This document shows, in pieces, positions 53,188 through 63,684 of a stretch of 64,000 nucleotides of DNA (position 1 is its first letter; the number at the start of each line of letters is the position of its first letter). This stretch comes from Hippopus hippopus (Eukaryota > Mollusca > Bivalvia > Cardiida > Cardiidae). Under the pieces are notes generated by a model. The model ran no database searches. It was given only the letters and a program-made list of their open reading frames with translations, and was not told the DNA's origin. The stretch covers positions 34,185,627 to 34,249,626 of the forward strand of contig OX328097.1 of the NCBI GenBank assembly GCA_946811185.2. The letters are read 5' to 3'. Position numbers and translations under genes: made by a program.

Positions 53188-53825
53188 GTATAGATATTTC
53201 GCGATTCAAATCAGTTCCCTTTCTTTTATTAATCTAAATAACTTTCACAGCATTTCCAAATCAACACTCTAATGACGTTTAACTCCAAAGATGATTAAAC
53301 AGCAATTCGGTCCGTATTGCACGGAACTCGAGACAGGCTTTAGCTGGTTTGAATCCCCTGCTCGGCCATTCCTTTCCGAGAGTTGATGATGCTCATTGCG
53401 ACACGATTAATTCTTCTCTAACCTCTGAGCAGCAGTTTTGACAATAGTTATGTGGAAAAGCAGTCGGTGGCTTTGGAAGAATATCGTGCAAAGTACTGGT
53501 TACAGAAACTCCAGGAAAACATGGGTAAGTGTACTGGCCGCCGTAATATAACTCAAATATTGTTGAAAATGGTGTTAAACACATACAGTCAATCAACCAC
53601 GTAATTAATCAATCAATCGTAAAAGACTAGTTCGGTAGCTCAGTCGTTAACCTACAGGTCTAGAGACAAGGGGGGTCTCCAATCCCTAGCTCAGAAGATT
53701 CTTTTCCCAAATCTGATGATAGTAATTGCGATTCCTCTCTCTCAATGCTGTTCATTGTTTCAACGATGAGTATGTGGAAAAGAAGCAAGTGGCTAAAATA
53801 TTAATTCTGATATTTACCCTCTGAA
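53188..53825 (+). mobile_element. Middle SINE pair, unit 7
   Basis: Same pair, with changes such as GGGGTCTCCAATCC near 53673 in the already poor B box of the second head. Confidence 0.7.
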
Positions 53826-56800
53826 CACTTTTTAACGCATGCCTATTAAAATCTAGCACGGTATAGATATTTCGCTTTCTGTCATTATTGTTTACAAATT
53901 TAACAATTTCTTCATCCACAATACAACCCTTCCACTATAAAGTAAAAATATCAAAATCGAAAGCTCTCTCAAACTCGCTCTCTCACAAACTCTCAGTCTC
54001 TGTCTCTCTGTCTCTGTCTCTCTCTTAAAATCCAGAAGCTCCGTCAGTAACATTCCAGACGTAAAACTCTCCGGTCGATGGTTCGACTCCCTACCTAAGG
54101 CTGTTCCAATTTCTTTTTAAGATCTTTTTTTATATGTTCCATGCAACAGGATTCATTCTTTTCTTATCGCCGATCAACGTTTCGACTTGTTTATGTGGGA
54201 AAGCAGACAGTGGTTTAAAATCGTGCACTGGCCGTCGCGATATAACTGAAATATTGTTGAAAACGCTGTTAAACACATGCAATCAATCAATCAGATCAGT
54301 TCCCCTTCTTTTATTTATCTGAAATATTTCACAGCATTTCCAAATGAACACTTTATCTTCACGTTTAACTCCAAAGATGATTAAACAGCAACTCGGTCCG
54401 TATTGTACGGAACTTGAGACACGGGTTAGCTGGTTTGAATCCCCTGCTCGGCCATTCCTTTCCAAGAGTTGATGATCACTTTTTAAACGCATGCCTTTTT
54501 AAATCTAGCACGGTATAGATATTTCGCTTTTCCGTCATTATTCTTTACAAATTTAACAATTTCTTCATGCACAATACAACCCTTCCACTATAAAGTAAAA
54601 ATGTCAAAATCAAAAGCTCTCTCAAACTCGCTCTCTTACAAACTCTCAGTCTCTCTGCTTCTCTCTCTCTCAAAATCCAGAGGCTCCGTCAGTAACATTC
54701 CGGACATAAAACTCTCCGGTCGATGGTTCGACTCCCTACCTAAAGCTGTTCCAATTTCTTTTTAAGATCTTTTTTTATATGTTCCATGCGACAGGATTCA
54801 TTCTTTTCTTAGCGCCGATCAACGTTTCGACTTATGTGGGAAAGCAGACAGTGGTTTAAAATCGTGCACTGGCCGCCGCGATATAACTGAAATAATGTTG
54901 AAAATGGTGTTAAAAACATGCAATCAATCAATCAGATCAGTTCCCCTTCTTTTATTTAACTCCAAAGATGATTAAACAGCAATTCGGTCTGTATTGCACC
55001 GAATTTGAGACATGGGTAAGCTGGTTTGGATCCCCTGCTCGGCCATTCCTTTCCGAGAGTTGATGATCACTTTTTAACGCATGCCTTTTAAAATCTAGCA
55101 CGGTATAGATATTTCGCTTTTCCGTCATTATTGTTTACAAATTTAACAATTTCTTCATCCACAATACAACCCTTCCACTATAAAGTAAAAATGTCAAAAT
55201 CAAAAGCTCTCTCAAACTCACTCTCTCACAAACTCTCAGTCTCTGTCTCTCTGTCTCTCTCTCTCTTAAAATCCAGAGGCTCCGTCAGTAACATTCCGGA
55301 CGTAAAACTCGGGTCGATGGTTCGACTCCCTATCTAAAGCTGTTCCAATTTCTTTTTAAGATCTTTTTTTATATGTTCCATGCGACTGGATTCATTCTTT
55401 TCTTATTGCCAATCAACATTTTGACTTGTTTATGTGGGAAAGCAGACAGTGGTTTGAATTCGTGCACTGGCCACCGCCATGTAACTGAAATATTGTTGAA
55501 AAACGGTGTTAAACACATGCAATCAATCAATCAGATCAGTTCCCCTTCTTTTATTTATCTGAAATATTTCACAGCATTTCCAAATGAACACTTTATCTTC
55601 ACGTTTAACTCCAAAGATGATTAAACAGCAACTCGGTCCGTATTGCACGGAACTTAAGACACGGGTTAGCTGGTTTGAATCCCCTGCTCGGCTATTCCTT
55701 TCCAAGAGTTGATGATCACTTTTTAACGCATGCTTTTTAAAATCTAGCACGGTATAGATATTTCGCTTTTCCATCCAATTCTTTACAAATTTCACAATTT
55801 CTTCATCCACAATACAACCCTTCCACTATAAAATAAAAATGTCAAAATCAAAAGCTCTCTCAAACTCGCTCTCTCACAAACTCTCAGTCTCTGTCTCTCT
55901 GCCTCTCTGTCTCTCTCTCTCTTAAAATCCAGAGGCTCCGTCAGTAACATTCCGGACGTAAAACTCGGGTCGATGGTTCGACTCCCTATCTAAAGCTGTT
56001 CCAATTTCTTTTTAAGATCTTTTTTTATATGTTCCATGTGACAGGATTCATTCTTTTCTTATCGCCGATCAACATTTTGACTTGTTTATGTGGGAAAGCA
56101 GACAGTGGTTTGAATTCGTGCACTGGCCGCCGCGATATAACTGAAATATTGTTGAAAAACAGTGTTAAACACATGCAATCAATCAATCAGATCAGTTCCC
56201 CTTCTTTTATTTATCTGAAATATTTCACAGCATTTCCAAATGAACACTTTATCTTCACGTTTAACTCCAAAGATGATTAAACAGCAACTCAGTCCGTATT
56301 GCACGGAACTTAAGACACGGGTTAGCTGGTTTGAATCCCCTGCTCGGCTATTCCTTTCCAAGAGTTCATGATCACTTTTTAACGCATGCCTTTTAAAATC
56401 TACCACGGTATAGATATTTCGCTTTTCTGTCAAATTCTTTAAAAATTTCACAATTTCTTCATCCACAATACAACCCTTCCACTATAAAGTAAAAATGTCA
56501 AAAAAGCTCTCTCAAACTCGCTCTCTCACAAACTCTCAGTCTCTGTCTCTCTGCTTCTCTGTCTCTCTCTTAAAATCAAGAGGCTCCGTCAGTAACATTC
56601 CGGATGTAAAACTCTCGGGTCGATGGTTTGACTCCCTACCTAAAGCTGTTCCAATTTCTTTTTCAGATTTTTTTTTGTATGTTCAATGCTACAGGATTCA
56701 TTCTTTTCTTATTGCCGATCAACGTTCCGACTTGTTTATGTGGGAAAGCAGACAGTGGTTTAAAATCGTGCACTGGCCGCTGCGATGTATCTGAAATAAT

Positions 56801-58439
56801 GTTGAAAACGGTGTTAAAAACATGCAATCAATCAATCAGACCAGTTCCCCTTCTTTTATTTAACTCCAAAGATGATTAAACAGCAATTCGGTCCGTATTG
56901 CACCGAATTTGAGACATGGGTAAGCTGGTTTAAATCCCCTGCTCGGCCATTCCTTTCCGAGAGTTGATGATCACTTTTTAACGCATGCCTTTTAAAATCT
57001 AGCACGGTATCGACAGGATTCATTCTTTTCTTATCGCTGATCAACATTTTGACTTGTTTATGTGGGAAAGCAGACAGTGGTTTAAATTCGTGCACTGGCC
57101 GCTGCGATATAACTGAAATAATGTTGAAAACAGTGTTAAAAACATGCAATCAATCAATCAGACCAGTTCCCCTTCTTTTATTTAACTTCAAAGATGATTA
57201 AACAGCAATTCGGTCCGTATTGCACGAAACTTGAGACATGGGTCAGCTGGTTTGGATCCCGTGCTCGGCTATTGCTTTGCAAGAGTTGATGATCACTTTT
57301 CAACGCATGCCTTTTCAAATCTAGCACGGTATAGATATTTCGCATTTCCGTTATTATTGTTTACAAATTTAACAATTTCTTCATCCACAATACAACCCTT
57401 CCACTATAAAGTAAAAATGTCAAAATCAAAAGCTCTCTCAAACTTGCTCTCTCACAAACTCTCAGTCTCTGTCTCTCTGCCTCTGTCTCTCTCTTAAAAT
57501 CCAGAGGCTCCGTCAGTAACATTCCGGACGTAAAACTCTCGGGTCGATGGTTCGACTCCCTACCTAAGGCTGTTCCAATTTCTTTTTAAGATCTTTTTTT
57601 ATATGTTCCATGCGACAGGATTCATTCTGTTCTTATCGCCGATCAACGTTTCGACTTGTTTATGTGGGAAAGCAGACAGTGGCTTAAAATCGTGCACTGG
57701 CCGCCACGATATAACTGAAATATTGTTGAAAACGGTGTTAAACACATGCAATCAATCAATCAGATCAGTTCCCCTTCTTTTATTTATCTGAAATATTTCA
57801 CAGCATTTCCAAATGAACACTTTATCTTCAAGTTTAACTCCAAAGATGATAAAACAGCAACTCGGTCCGTATTGGACGTAACTTGAGACACGGGTTAGCT
57901 GGTTTGAATCCCCTGCTCGGCCATTCCTTTCCGAGAGTTGATGATCACTTTTTAACGCACGCCTAGCACGGTATAGATATTTCGCTTTTCCGTCATTATT
58001 CTTTACAAATTTAACAATTTCTTCATCCACAATAGAACCCTTCCACTATAAAATAATTCTCTCACACACTCTCTCTCTGTGTCTCTCTCTCTGTGTCTCT
58101 CTCGCAAACTCTCTGTCTGTCTCTGTCTCTCTGTCTCAAAATCAAGAGGCTCCGTCAGTAACTTTCCAGACGAAAAAGGTTTCGGGTCGATCGTTCTACT
58201 CCTTACCTTAAGCTGTCCAAATTTCTTTTTAAGATCTTTTTTTATATGTTCGTTGTGACAGGATTCATTCTTTTCTTATCGCCGATCAACGTTTTGACTT
58301 ACTTATGCGGGAAAGCAGACTGGTTTAAAAAAAGACAATGTGCAAAGTACTGGTAAAAGAAACTTTAATAAAGGATGGGTAGGTGCATTGACCGCCAGGA
58401 CATTACATAAGTAATGTTGAAGTCGGCGTTAAAACACCA
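53826..58439 (+). repeat. Inner subrepeat block, unit 7 (8 copies, one internally deleted)
   Basis: Copies anchored at 54134, 54779, 55373, 56029, 56679, about 57011 (deleted), 57603 and 58246. Copies 1, 3, 4 and 7 carry the long linker. In the sixth copy CACGGTAT joins directly to CGACAGGATTC at 57010/57011, omitting about 274 bp that include the CT tract and the tRNA-like head. The last copy is strongly diverged, with a longer CT/GT tract near 58050-58137. Confidence 0.93.
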
Positions 58440-58753
58440 AGAAAACAAACACATCTATCTGCACCAATAAATCCAGAATCGGCACTACCATCATCACTAT
58501 CAACTCAACCATCAAAACTACCACCATCATTAATATTATAATCATCATCATCATCACCAAACCAATGATTAAAATGCATTAAAAACTCCATAGCATTGTG
58601 TTAAGTTCTAGCAAACTCTAAAAGAGTTCAGGGGGAAAAAAAAACTTTCTCGATTCAAATCAGTTCCCTTTCTTTGATTAATCTTAAAATCTTTCACAGC
58701 ATTTCCAAATCGACACTTTATCTTCACGTTTCACTTCAGAAATGATTGAACAG

Positions 58754-59026
58754 CAATTCAGTCGGTAGCGGACAGAACTTGATACAGGGGTTAGCTGGTT
58801 TGAATCCCCTGCTCGGCCATTTCTTTCCGAGGTTTGATGATACTCATTGCGACAGGATTAATTATTCTCTAACCTCTCAAAAGCAATTTTGGAAATAGTT
58901 ATGTGGAAAAGCTTTCAGTGGTTTGGGGAGAATATCGTGCAAAGGACTGGTTACTGAAACTTCAGAAATGTATGGGTAGGTGCACTGGCCCCCGCGATAT
59001 AACTAAAATAATGTTGAAAACGGTGT
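58754..59026 (+). mobile_element. Junction SINE, units 7/8, left part, interrupted by a transposon
   Basis: Diverged copy of the first junction SINE. It runs from the head (GGTTTGAATCC near 58797) to the tail at AAAACGGTGT, where a DNA transposon interrupts it. The tail resumes after the insertion at 59748 as GTGTCAAACATATACAATC. Confidence 0.75.
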
Positions 59027-59027
59027 C

Positions 59028-59746
59028 CAGGGTTTTCCCTTGGCTTTAAAAATTGGGGGTCATTGTGACCCCCTTCCTCATTAGTTGAGGGTCATTTCGT
59101 TAACTTAGGGGGTCAAAATAAATGGATCTCTTCATCATCAACTTCAAGCATGATTTACAATGCATTTCACCTTTAAACTCCAAGACAGAAAAGTCGGTCA
59201 GTCATTTCTGACAGAAAGGTCGATTTCACTTTTTGACAGATCAAACATTTTCATCTGAATCGCTGCTTGATGTGGCTTGATCGGCAGTTGTAGGAAGCAG
59301 ACGATAGAAGAATGCTACAGTTTTCTTCGTCGTGACATTATTTTCCGCGAACAGCACAGACTGGTAATGTGTACTTTTATATACCAGAAGTCGTATAAAA
59401 TATGCAATGAAATACAGAGAACCCAACAAAGACTTTGACTGGGCCCATATTTACGACACATGTCCAATATACTTTACGGCAATAATGCTTAAACCAGTCT
59501 TATTCTATAAATAAATTACCGGAAAACCACTTTCATCTAAAATAAACCCTGTAGTTAAAAAAAGAACGGTGTTCATCTGACATTGAAGCAAGAACAGACT
59601 TGGATTTATGATGCTTTATTCAATTTCATACATGATACAGATTTTGGAAAGTTGCGTCACCGATGACGCACTGTCATTCATTTTAGGGGTCATTTGAATT
59701 AAAATCGCGTCTATGATGCAGGATTTGTGCATCATGGAAAACCCTG
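59028..59746. mobile_element. Non-autonomous hAT-like DNA transposon (719 bp)
   Basis: The ends are exact 11-bp terminal inverted repeats, CAGGGTTTTCC at 59028-59038 and GGAAAACCCTG at 59736-59746. They lie within a SINE tail that is continuous once the insert is ignored. CAGGG-type ends are typical of hAT elements. An expected 8-bp target duplication is not clear: GTGT or GTGTC appears on both sides, but one base (A59747) is unaccounted for, so the superfamily call is tentative. Subterminal GGGTCA motifs recur near both ends (59056, 59088, 59110 and 59686), and GGGGGTCATTGTGACCCCC at 59055-59073 is a perfect 8-bp-stem hairpin. No transposase is encoded. Confidence 0.7.
59241..59429 (-). other. 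Short open frame inside the hAT-like element (doubtful)
   Basis: A 62-codon frame starting MLGSLYFIAYFIRLL and ending in an acidic SSSDSDENV stretch. It is of more ordinary composition than the repeat-driven frames elsewhere. I do not recognise it, it resembles no transposase motif I know, and it is short enough to be chance. It could be a captured exon fragment. Confidence 0.15.
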
Positions 59747-59952
59747 AGTGTCAAACATATACAATCAATCAATCAATCGTTAATGACGATTTCGATAGCT
59801 TAGTCGTTTTTGAGACAAGTAGGGTTGCCAATCCCCAGCTCGGAAAATTACTTTCCCAGGTTTCATGATAGTCATTGCGACAGGATTCATTCCTCTCTCT
59901 TACTGCTGGTCATTGTTTCGACGATGGTTATGTTGAAAAGAAGCCAGTGGCT
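59747..59952 (+). mobile_element. Right part of the interrupted SINE and second junction SINE (partial unit 8)
   Basis: After the transposon the SINE tail ends in three CAATC steps (to about 59775). The second junction SINE then follows, with a mutated A box (TAGCTTAGTCG preceded by TTTCGA) and GGGTTGCCAATCC. Similarity to the outer unit stops after GCCAGTGGCT at about 59952, so this is the right border of the regular array. Confidence 0.75.
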
Positions 59953-60734
59953 CCGAGGTGTGGTGATGGTCATTGCAACATAATTCATTCTTTACACATC
60001 GTTGGTCAGTGTTGACAATTGTTATGTCGGAAAGCAGCTTGGAAAAACTTTTGTGCGCAGCACTGGTCAAAAACAAACCCAGGAAGGTATAAATAGGTGC
60101 AATGGAGAGGCCTTATACCTCATGTACAGTCAAAACAGCATTAAACACCATACTAACAGATAAAGATCCCTCCACCACTACAACAATCATCATCTTTATT
60201 ATCATCATCATCATACAAACTATGATTAAATAGCTTAGCAACTCCTCTTACTAGTATCTGAAACAGTTTTGCTCCATAGCTTTTTATTCACTCCTAGAAA
60301 CTCTTAAAGAAATAAGGGGGAAAAATCGTTGTCCCGATTCAAATCAATTCCTTTTCTTCAACTGATTTTTCGCTCTTCCACAGTATATCCAAAATGTTTA
60401 TCTCATTTTGAGCTTTGAATCTATTTCGAAATCACTGAACATTATTTCAATATACACATTTCACTTCCCATGTCTTCTTACAAATTTCAACTGCTTCTTC
60501 TACTGTCAATCCATTTGAACTATGACAACTAATGTCAAGACTCTTCCGTAATCAAGCATTTTGAGGACGAGAAGTTAAATGTGGCCAAAAACATTAGGAT
60601 TCACTTCTTTAAGGGTATCTATCAAAGAGTGAGGAGAGGGTGTGGGACATGATACTAATATTTTCTTCTACTGCAACCACGTCTTTCTCTCCGCAGTGAT
60701 GCAAACACGATTCATGAACGTGTATTTCGTTGAA
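59953..60734 (+). repeat. Ancient, rearranged copy of array modules
   Basis: 59953-60160 is an eroded SINE body and tail (TTGTTATGTCGG, ATTAAACACCATAC). 60160-60420 follows the ATC spacer of the unit (CATCATCATCATC, CTCCATAGCTTTT, GATTCAAATCAATTCC). 60440-60540 follows the AT-rich part of a subrepeat (CTTACAAATTTCAACTGCTTC). Each is far more diverged than any copy inside the array. 60560-60734 has no recognised content and no gene. Confidence 0.6.
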
Positions 60735-60739
60735 ACAAG

Positions 60740-60756
60740 AGGGCCATGATGGCCCT
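60740..60756. other. Left-end palindrome of the 145-bp-core element
   Basis: AGGGCCATGATGGCCCT has 8-bp arms around one central base, a strong hairpin directly at the left end of the element. Confidence 0.8.
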
Positions 60757-61017
60757 GAAGTCGCTTACCTGAGCCTTTTGATCAAACATGACCCATTTCT
60801 AATCTCTTCAGAGATATTAACACAAACATTCTGACAAACACTCATTAGTATTGGGCTTACAAATATGGCCTCTAGAGTGCACACAAGCTTTTTCTAGAAT
60901 TTGTCTCAGCAGCCTACTTGACATGTAGAAATTATCAAGACATACATTCCAACAAAATTTCATGAGTATTTGAGAGAAAATGTGGCCTGTAGGGTATACA
61001 AAAGGTTTTTCCGAGAT

Positions 61018-63600
61018 TTGACCTAGTGACCTAGTTTTTCATCCAACATGACCCATATTCATACTAGTCTAAGATATTATCAAGACAAACATTCAAAGCA
61101 AATTTCAAGATTATTGGACTGAAAAAGTAGCCTCTAGAGCGTACAAAAGGTTTTTCAAGGATGAAACTTGGTGACCTAGTTTTCATTCCATGTGACCCAT
61201 TTTCAAACTCATGCAAGATATCATCAAGGCAAACATTCTAACAAAAGTTTTAAGAATATTGGACTGTAATTATAATACAAAAGGTTTTTCCGAGATTTGA
61301 CTTTGTGACCTAGTTTTTTATCCAACATAACCCATTTTCATACTAGTCTAAGAAATTATCAAGACAAACACTCTGACCAAATTTCAAGATTATTGGACTG
61401 AAAATGTGGCCTCTAGAGCTTACATAAGGTTTTTCTAAGATTTGACCTGGTGACCTAGTTTTTGACCTGACATGACCCATTTTCAATCTCGTCCAAGCTA
61501 TCATCATGACAAACATTCTAACCAACTTTCAAGAGTATTGGACTGAAAATGTGGCCTCTAGAGCGTACACAAGGTTTTTCAAAGATTTGACCTAGTGACC
61601 TAGTTTTTGACCCCACATGGCCCACTTTCGAACTCTTCTGCGATATTATCAAGACAAACATTCTGACCAAATTTCAAGAGTATTGGACTGAAAATGTGGC
61701 TTCTGGAGCATACACAAGGTTTTTCTAAGATTTGACCTAGTGACCTAGTTTTTGACCCAACATGGCCTGTTTACAAATTTATCAGAGATATCATCAAGAC
61801 AAACATTCTGACCAACTTTCAAGAGTTTTGGACTGAAAATGTGGCCTCTAGAGCGTACACATTTTTTCTAAGATTTGACCTAGTGACCTAGTTTTTGACC
61901 CGACATGGCCCATTTTCGAACTTGTCAGAGGTATCATCAAGACAAACATTCTGACCAACTTTCAGGAGTATTGGACTGAAAATGTGGCCTCTAGAGTGTA
62001 CACAAGGTCTTTCTACGATTTGACCTGGTGATCTAGTTTTTTACCCGACATGGCCCATTTTCAAACTCGTCCAAGATATCATTGAGACAAACATTCTGAC
62101 CAACTTTCTAGAATACTGGACAGATAATGTGGCCTCTAGAGCGTACACAAGGTTTTTCTAAGATTTGACCTAGTGGCCTAGGTTTTGACCCAACATTACC
62201 CATTTTCAAACTCGTCCAAGATATCATCAAGGCAAACATTCTGACCAAATTTCATGAGTATTAGACAGAAAATGTGGCTTCTAGAGCGTACACAAGGTTT
62301 TTCTAAGATTTGACCTAGTGACCTAGTTTTTGACCCGACATGATCCATTTTCGAACTCATCTGAGATATCATCAAGACAAACATTCTGACCAACTTTCAT
62401 GAGTATCGGACTGAAAATATGGCCTCTAGAGTGTACACAAGGTTTTTCTAAGATTTGACCTGGTGACCTAGTTTCTGACCCGACATGGCCCATTTTCTAA
62501 CTCGTCCAAGATATCATTGAGACAAACATTCTGACCAACTTTCAAGAGTATTGGACAGAAAATGTGGCCTCTATAGCGTACACAAGGTTTTTCAAATATT
62601 TGACCGAGTGACCTAGTTTTTGACCCCACATGGCCCACTTTTGAACTCTTCTGCAATATAATCAAGACAAACATTCTGACCAAAATTCAAGAGTATTGGA
62701 CAGAAAATGTGGCTTCTGGAGCATACACAAAGTTTTTAAGATTTGACCTAGTGACCTAGTTTTTGACCCAACATGGCCTGTTTACAAATTTATGAGAGAT
62801 ATCATCAAGACAAACATTCTGACCAACTTTCAAGAGTACTGGACTGAAAATGTGGCCTCTAGAGCGTACACAAGGTTTTTCTAAGCTTTGACCTGGTGAC
62901 CTAGTTTTTTACCCGACATGGCCCACTTTCAAAGTTGTTCGAGATATCATCAAGACAAACATTCTGACCAACTTTCAAGAGTTTTGGACTGAAAATGTGG
63001 CCTCTGGAGCGTACACATGGTTTTTCTAAGATTTGACCTAGTGACCTAGTTTTTGACCCGACATGGCCCATTTTCGAACTCGTCAGAGTGAGAGTCATCA
63101 AGACAAACACTCTGACCAACTTTCAAGAGTATTGGAATGAAAATGTGGCCTCTAGAGCGTACACAAGGTCTTTTTAAGATTTGACCTGTTGATCTAGTTT
63201 TTTACCCGACATGGCCCATTTTCAAACTTGTCCGAGATATCATTGAGACAAACATTCTGACCAACTTTCTGGAACATTGGACAGAAAATGTGGCCTCTAG
63301 AGCGTACACAAGGTTTTTCTAAGATTTGACCTAGTGGCCTAGTTTTTGACCCGACATTACCTATTTTCAAACTCGTCCAAGATATCATCAAGGCAAACAT
63401 TCTGACCAAGTTTCATGAGTATCGGACAGAAAATGTGGCCTCTAGAGCGTACACTAGTTTTTCTAAGATTTGACCTAGTGACCTAGTTTTTGACTCGACA
63501 TGACCCATTTTCGAACTCGTCTGAGATATCATCAAGACAAACATTCTGACCAAGTTTCATGAGTATCGGACTGAAAATGTGGCCTCTAGAGCGTACACAA
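61018..63600. repeat. 145-bp tandem repeat core
   Basis: The GACCTRGTGACCTAG box falls at 61444, 61589, 61734, 61877, 62022, 62167 and onward to 63472, an average step of 145 bp. Leftmost copies (before 61300) are more diverged than those in the middle. A higher-order similarity is visible: copies with ACATGGCCTGTTTACAAATTTATC recur near 61760 and 62770, about seven copies apart. Confidence 0.9.
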
Positions 63601-63643
63601 GGTAAAAAGTTGACGCCGGACGCTGGACACAGCACGATCACAA

Positions 63644-63679
63644 TAGCTCACCATGAGCACTTCATGCTCAGGTGAGCTA
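63644..63679. other. Right-end hairpin of the 145-bp-core element
   Basis: TAGCTCACC pairs with GGTGAGCTA (9 bp). After a bulged A, TGAGCA (63654-63659) pairs with TGCTCA (63665-63670), leaving a 5-nt loop CTTCA. CTAA follows within the stem end, which would fit a Helitron-type CTRR terminus, but this is weak evidence. Confidence 0.75.
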
Positions 63680-63684
63680 AAAAA

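Larger units (their letters stand above)
50208..58881 (+). repeat. Outer repeat unit 7 (8674 bp, 8 subrepeats, most diverged complete unit)
   Basis: The last complete unit. It has a shortened purine tract, a 72-bp loss in the motif spacer, one internally deleted subrepeat, and a noticeably diverged right end (from about 57840). Layout: spacer 50657-51097, purine tract 51098-51777, motif spacer 51778-53187, SINE pair 53188-53825, subrepeats 53826-58439, ATC spacer 58440-58753. Confidence 0.93.
1..59952. repeat. Two-tier (higher-order) tandem array, seven units plus a partial eighth
   Basis: The same roughly 8-kb order of modules returns seven times, seen directly by matching anchors such as AGCAGTTTTGACAATAG at 1, 8365, 16737, 25101, 32252, 42398 and 50208, with a variant at 58882. 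Inside each unit a composite subrepeat of about 600 bp is itself tandemly repeated 5 to 10 times. All modules lie in the same orientation. The array runs off the left edge of the window, since position 1 falls inside a SINE, and it ends near 59952, where sequence stops following the unit. No coding gene is visible. The unit boundary used here is arbitrary because the window cuts through the junction SINE. The structure resembles a higher-order satellite or a spacer-type array; its chromosomal place (centromere, heterochromatin or interstitial) cannot be told from sequence. Confidence 0.97.
60735..63684. mobile_element. Element with 145-bp tandem core and hairpin ends (pearl-like, possibly Helitron-related)
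   Basis: About eighteen copies of a 145-bp repeat carry GACCTAGTGACCTAGTTTTTG, ATCATCAAGACAAACATTC and AATGTGGCCTCTAGAGCGTA; measured steps are 145, 145, 143, 145 and 145 bp. The left end is ACAAGAGGGCCATGATGGCC, whose AGGGCCATGATGGCCCT is a perfect palindrome. The right end is a long hairpin near 63644-63679. The sequence TCACCTGAGC occurs inward of both ends in inverted form (with one mismatch at the left, TTACCTGAGC). The layout fits the bivalve pearl/HINE type of non-autonomous element with a tandem core. A MITE-like element is the alternative. Minus-strand frames starting MVRMFV are produced by the repeats and are not genes. Confidence 0.7.

Noticed and set aside
1..59952. rDNA intergenic spacer or histone/5S gene cluster
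   Set aside because: The nested repeat layout resembles an rDNA spacer, but no rRNA, 5S or histone sequence appears in any unit.
61343..63409. Series of minus-strand frames starting MVRMFV or MVRVFV in the 145-bp core
   Set aside because: They arise from the tandem repeat itself. The period is not a multiple of three, and frames restart every two copies.
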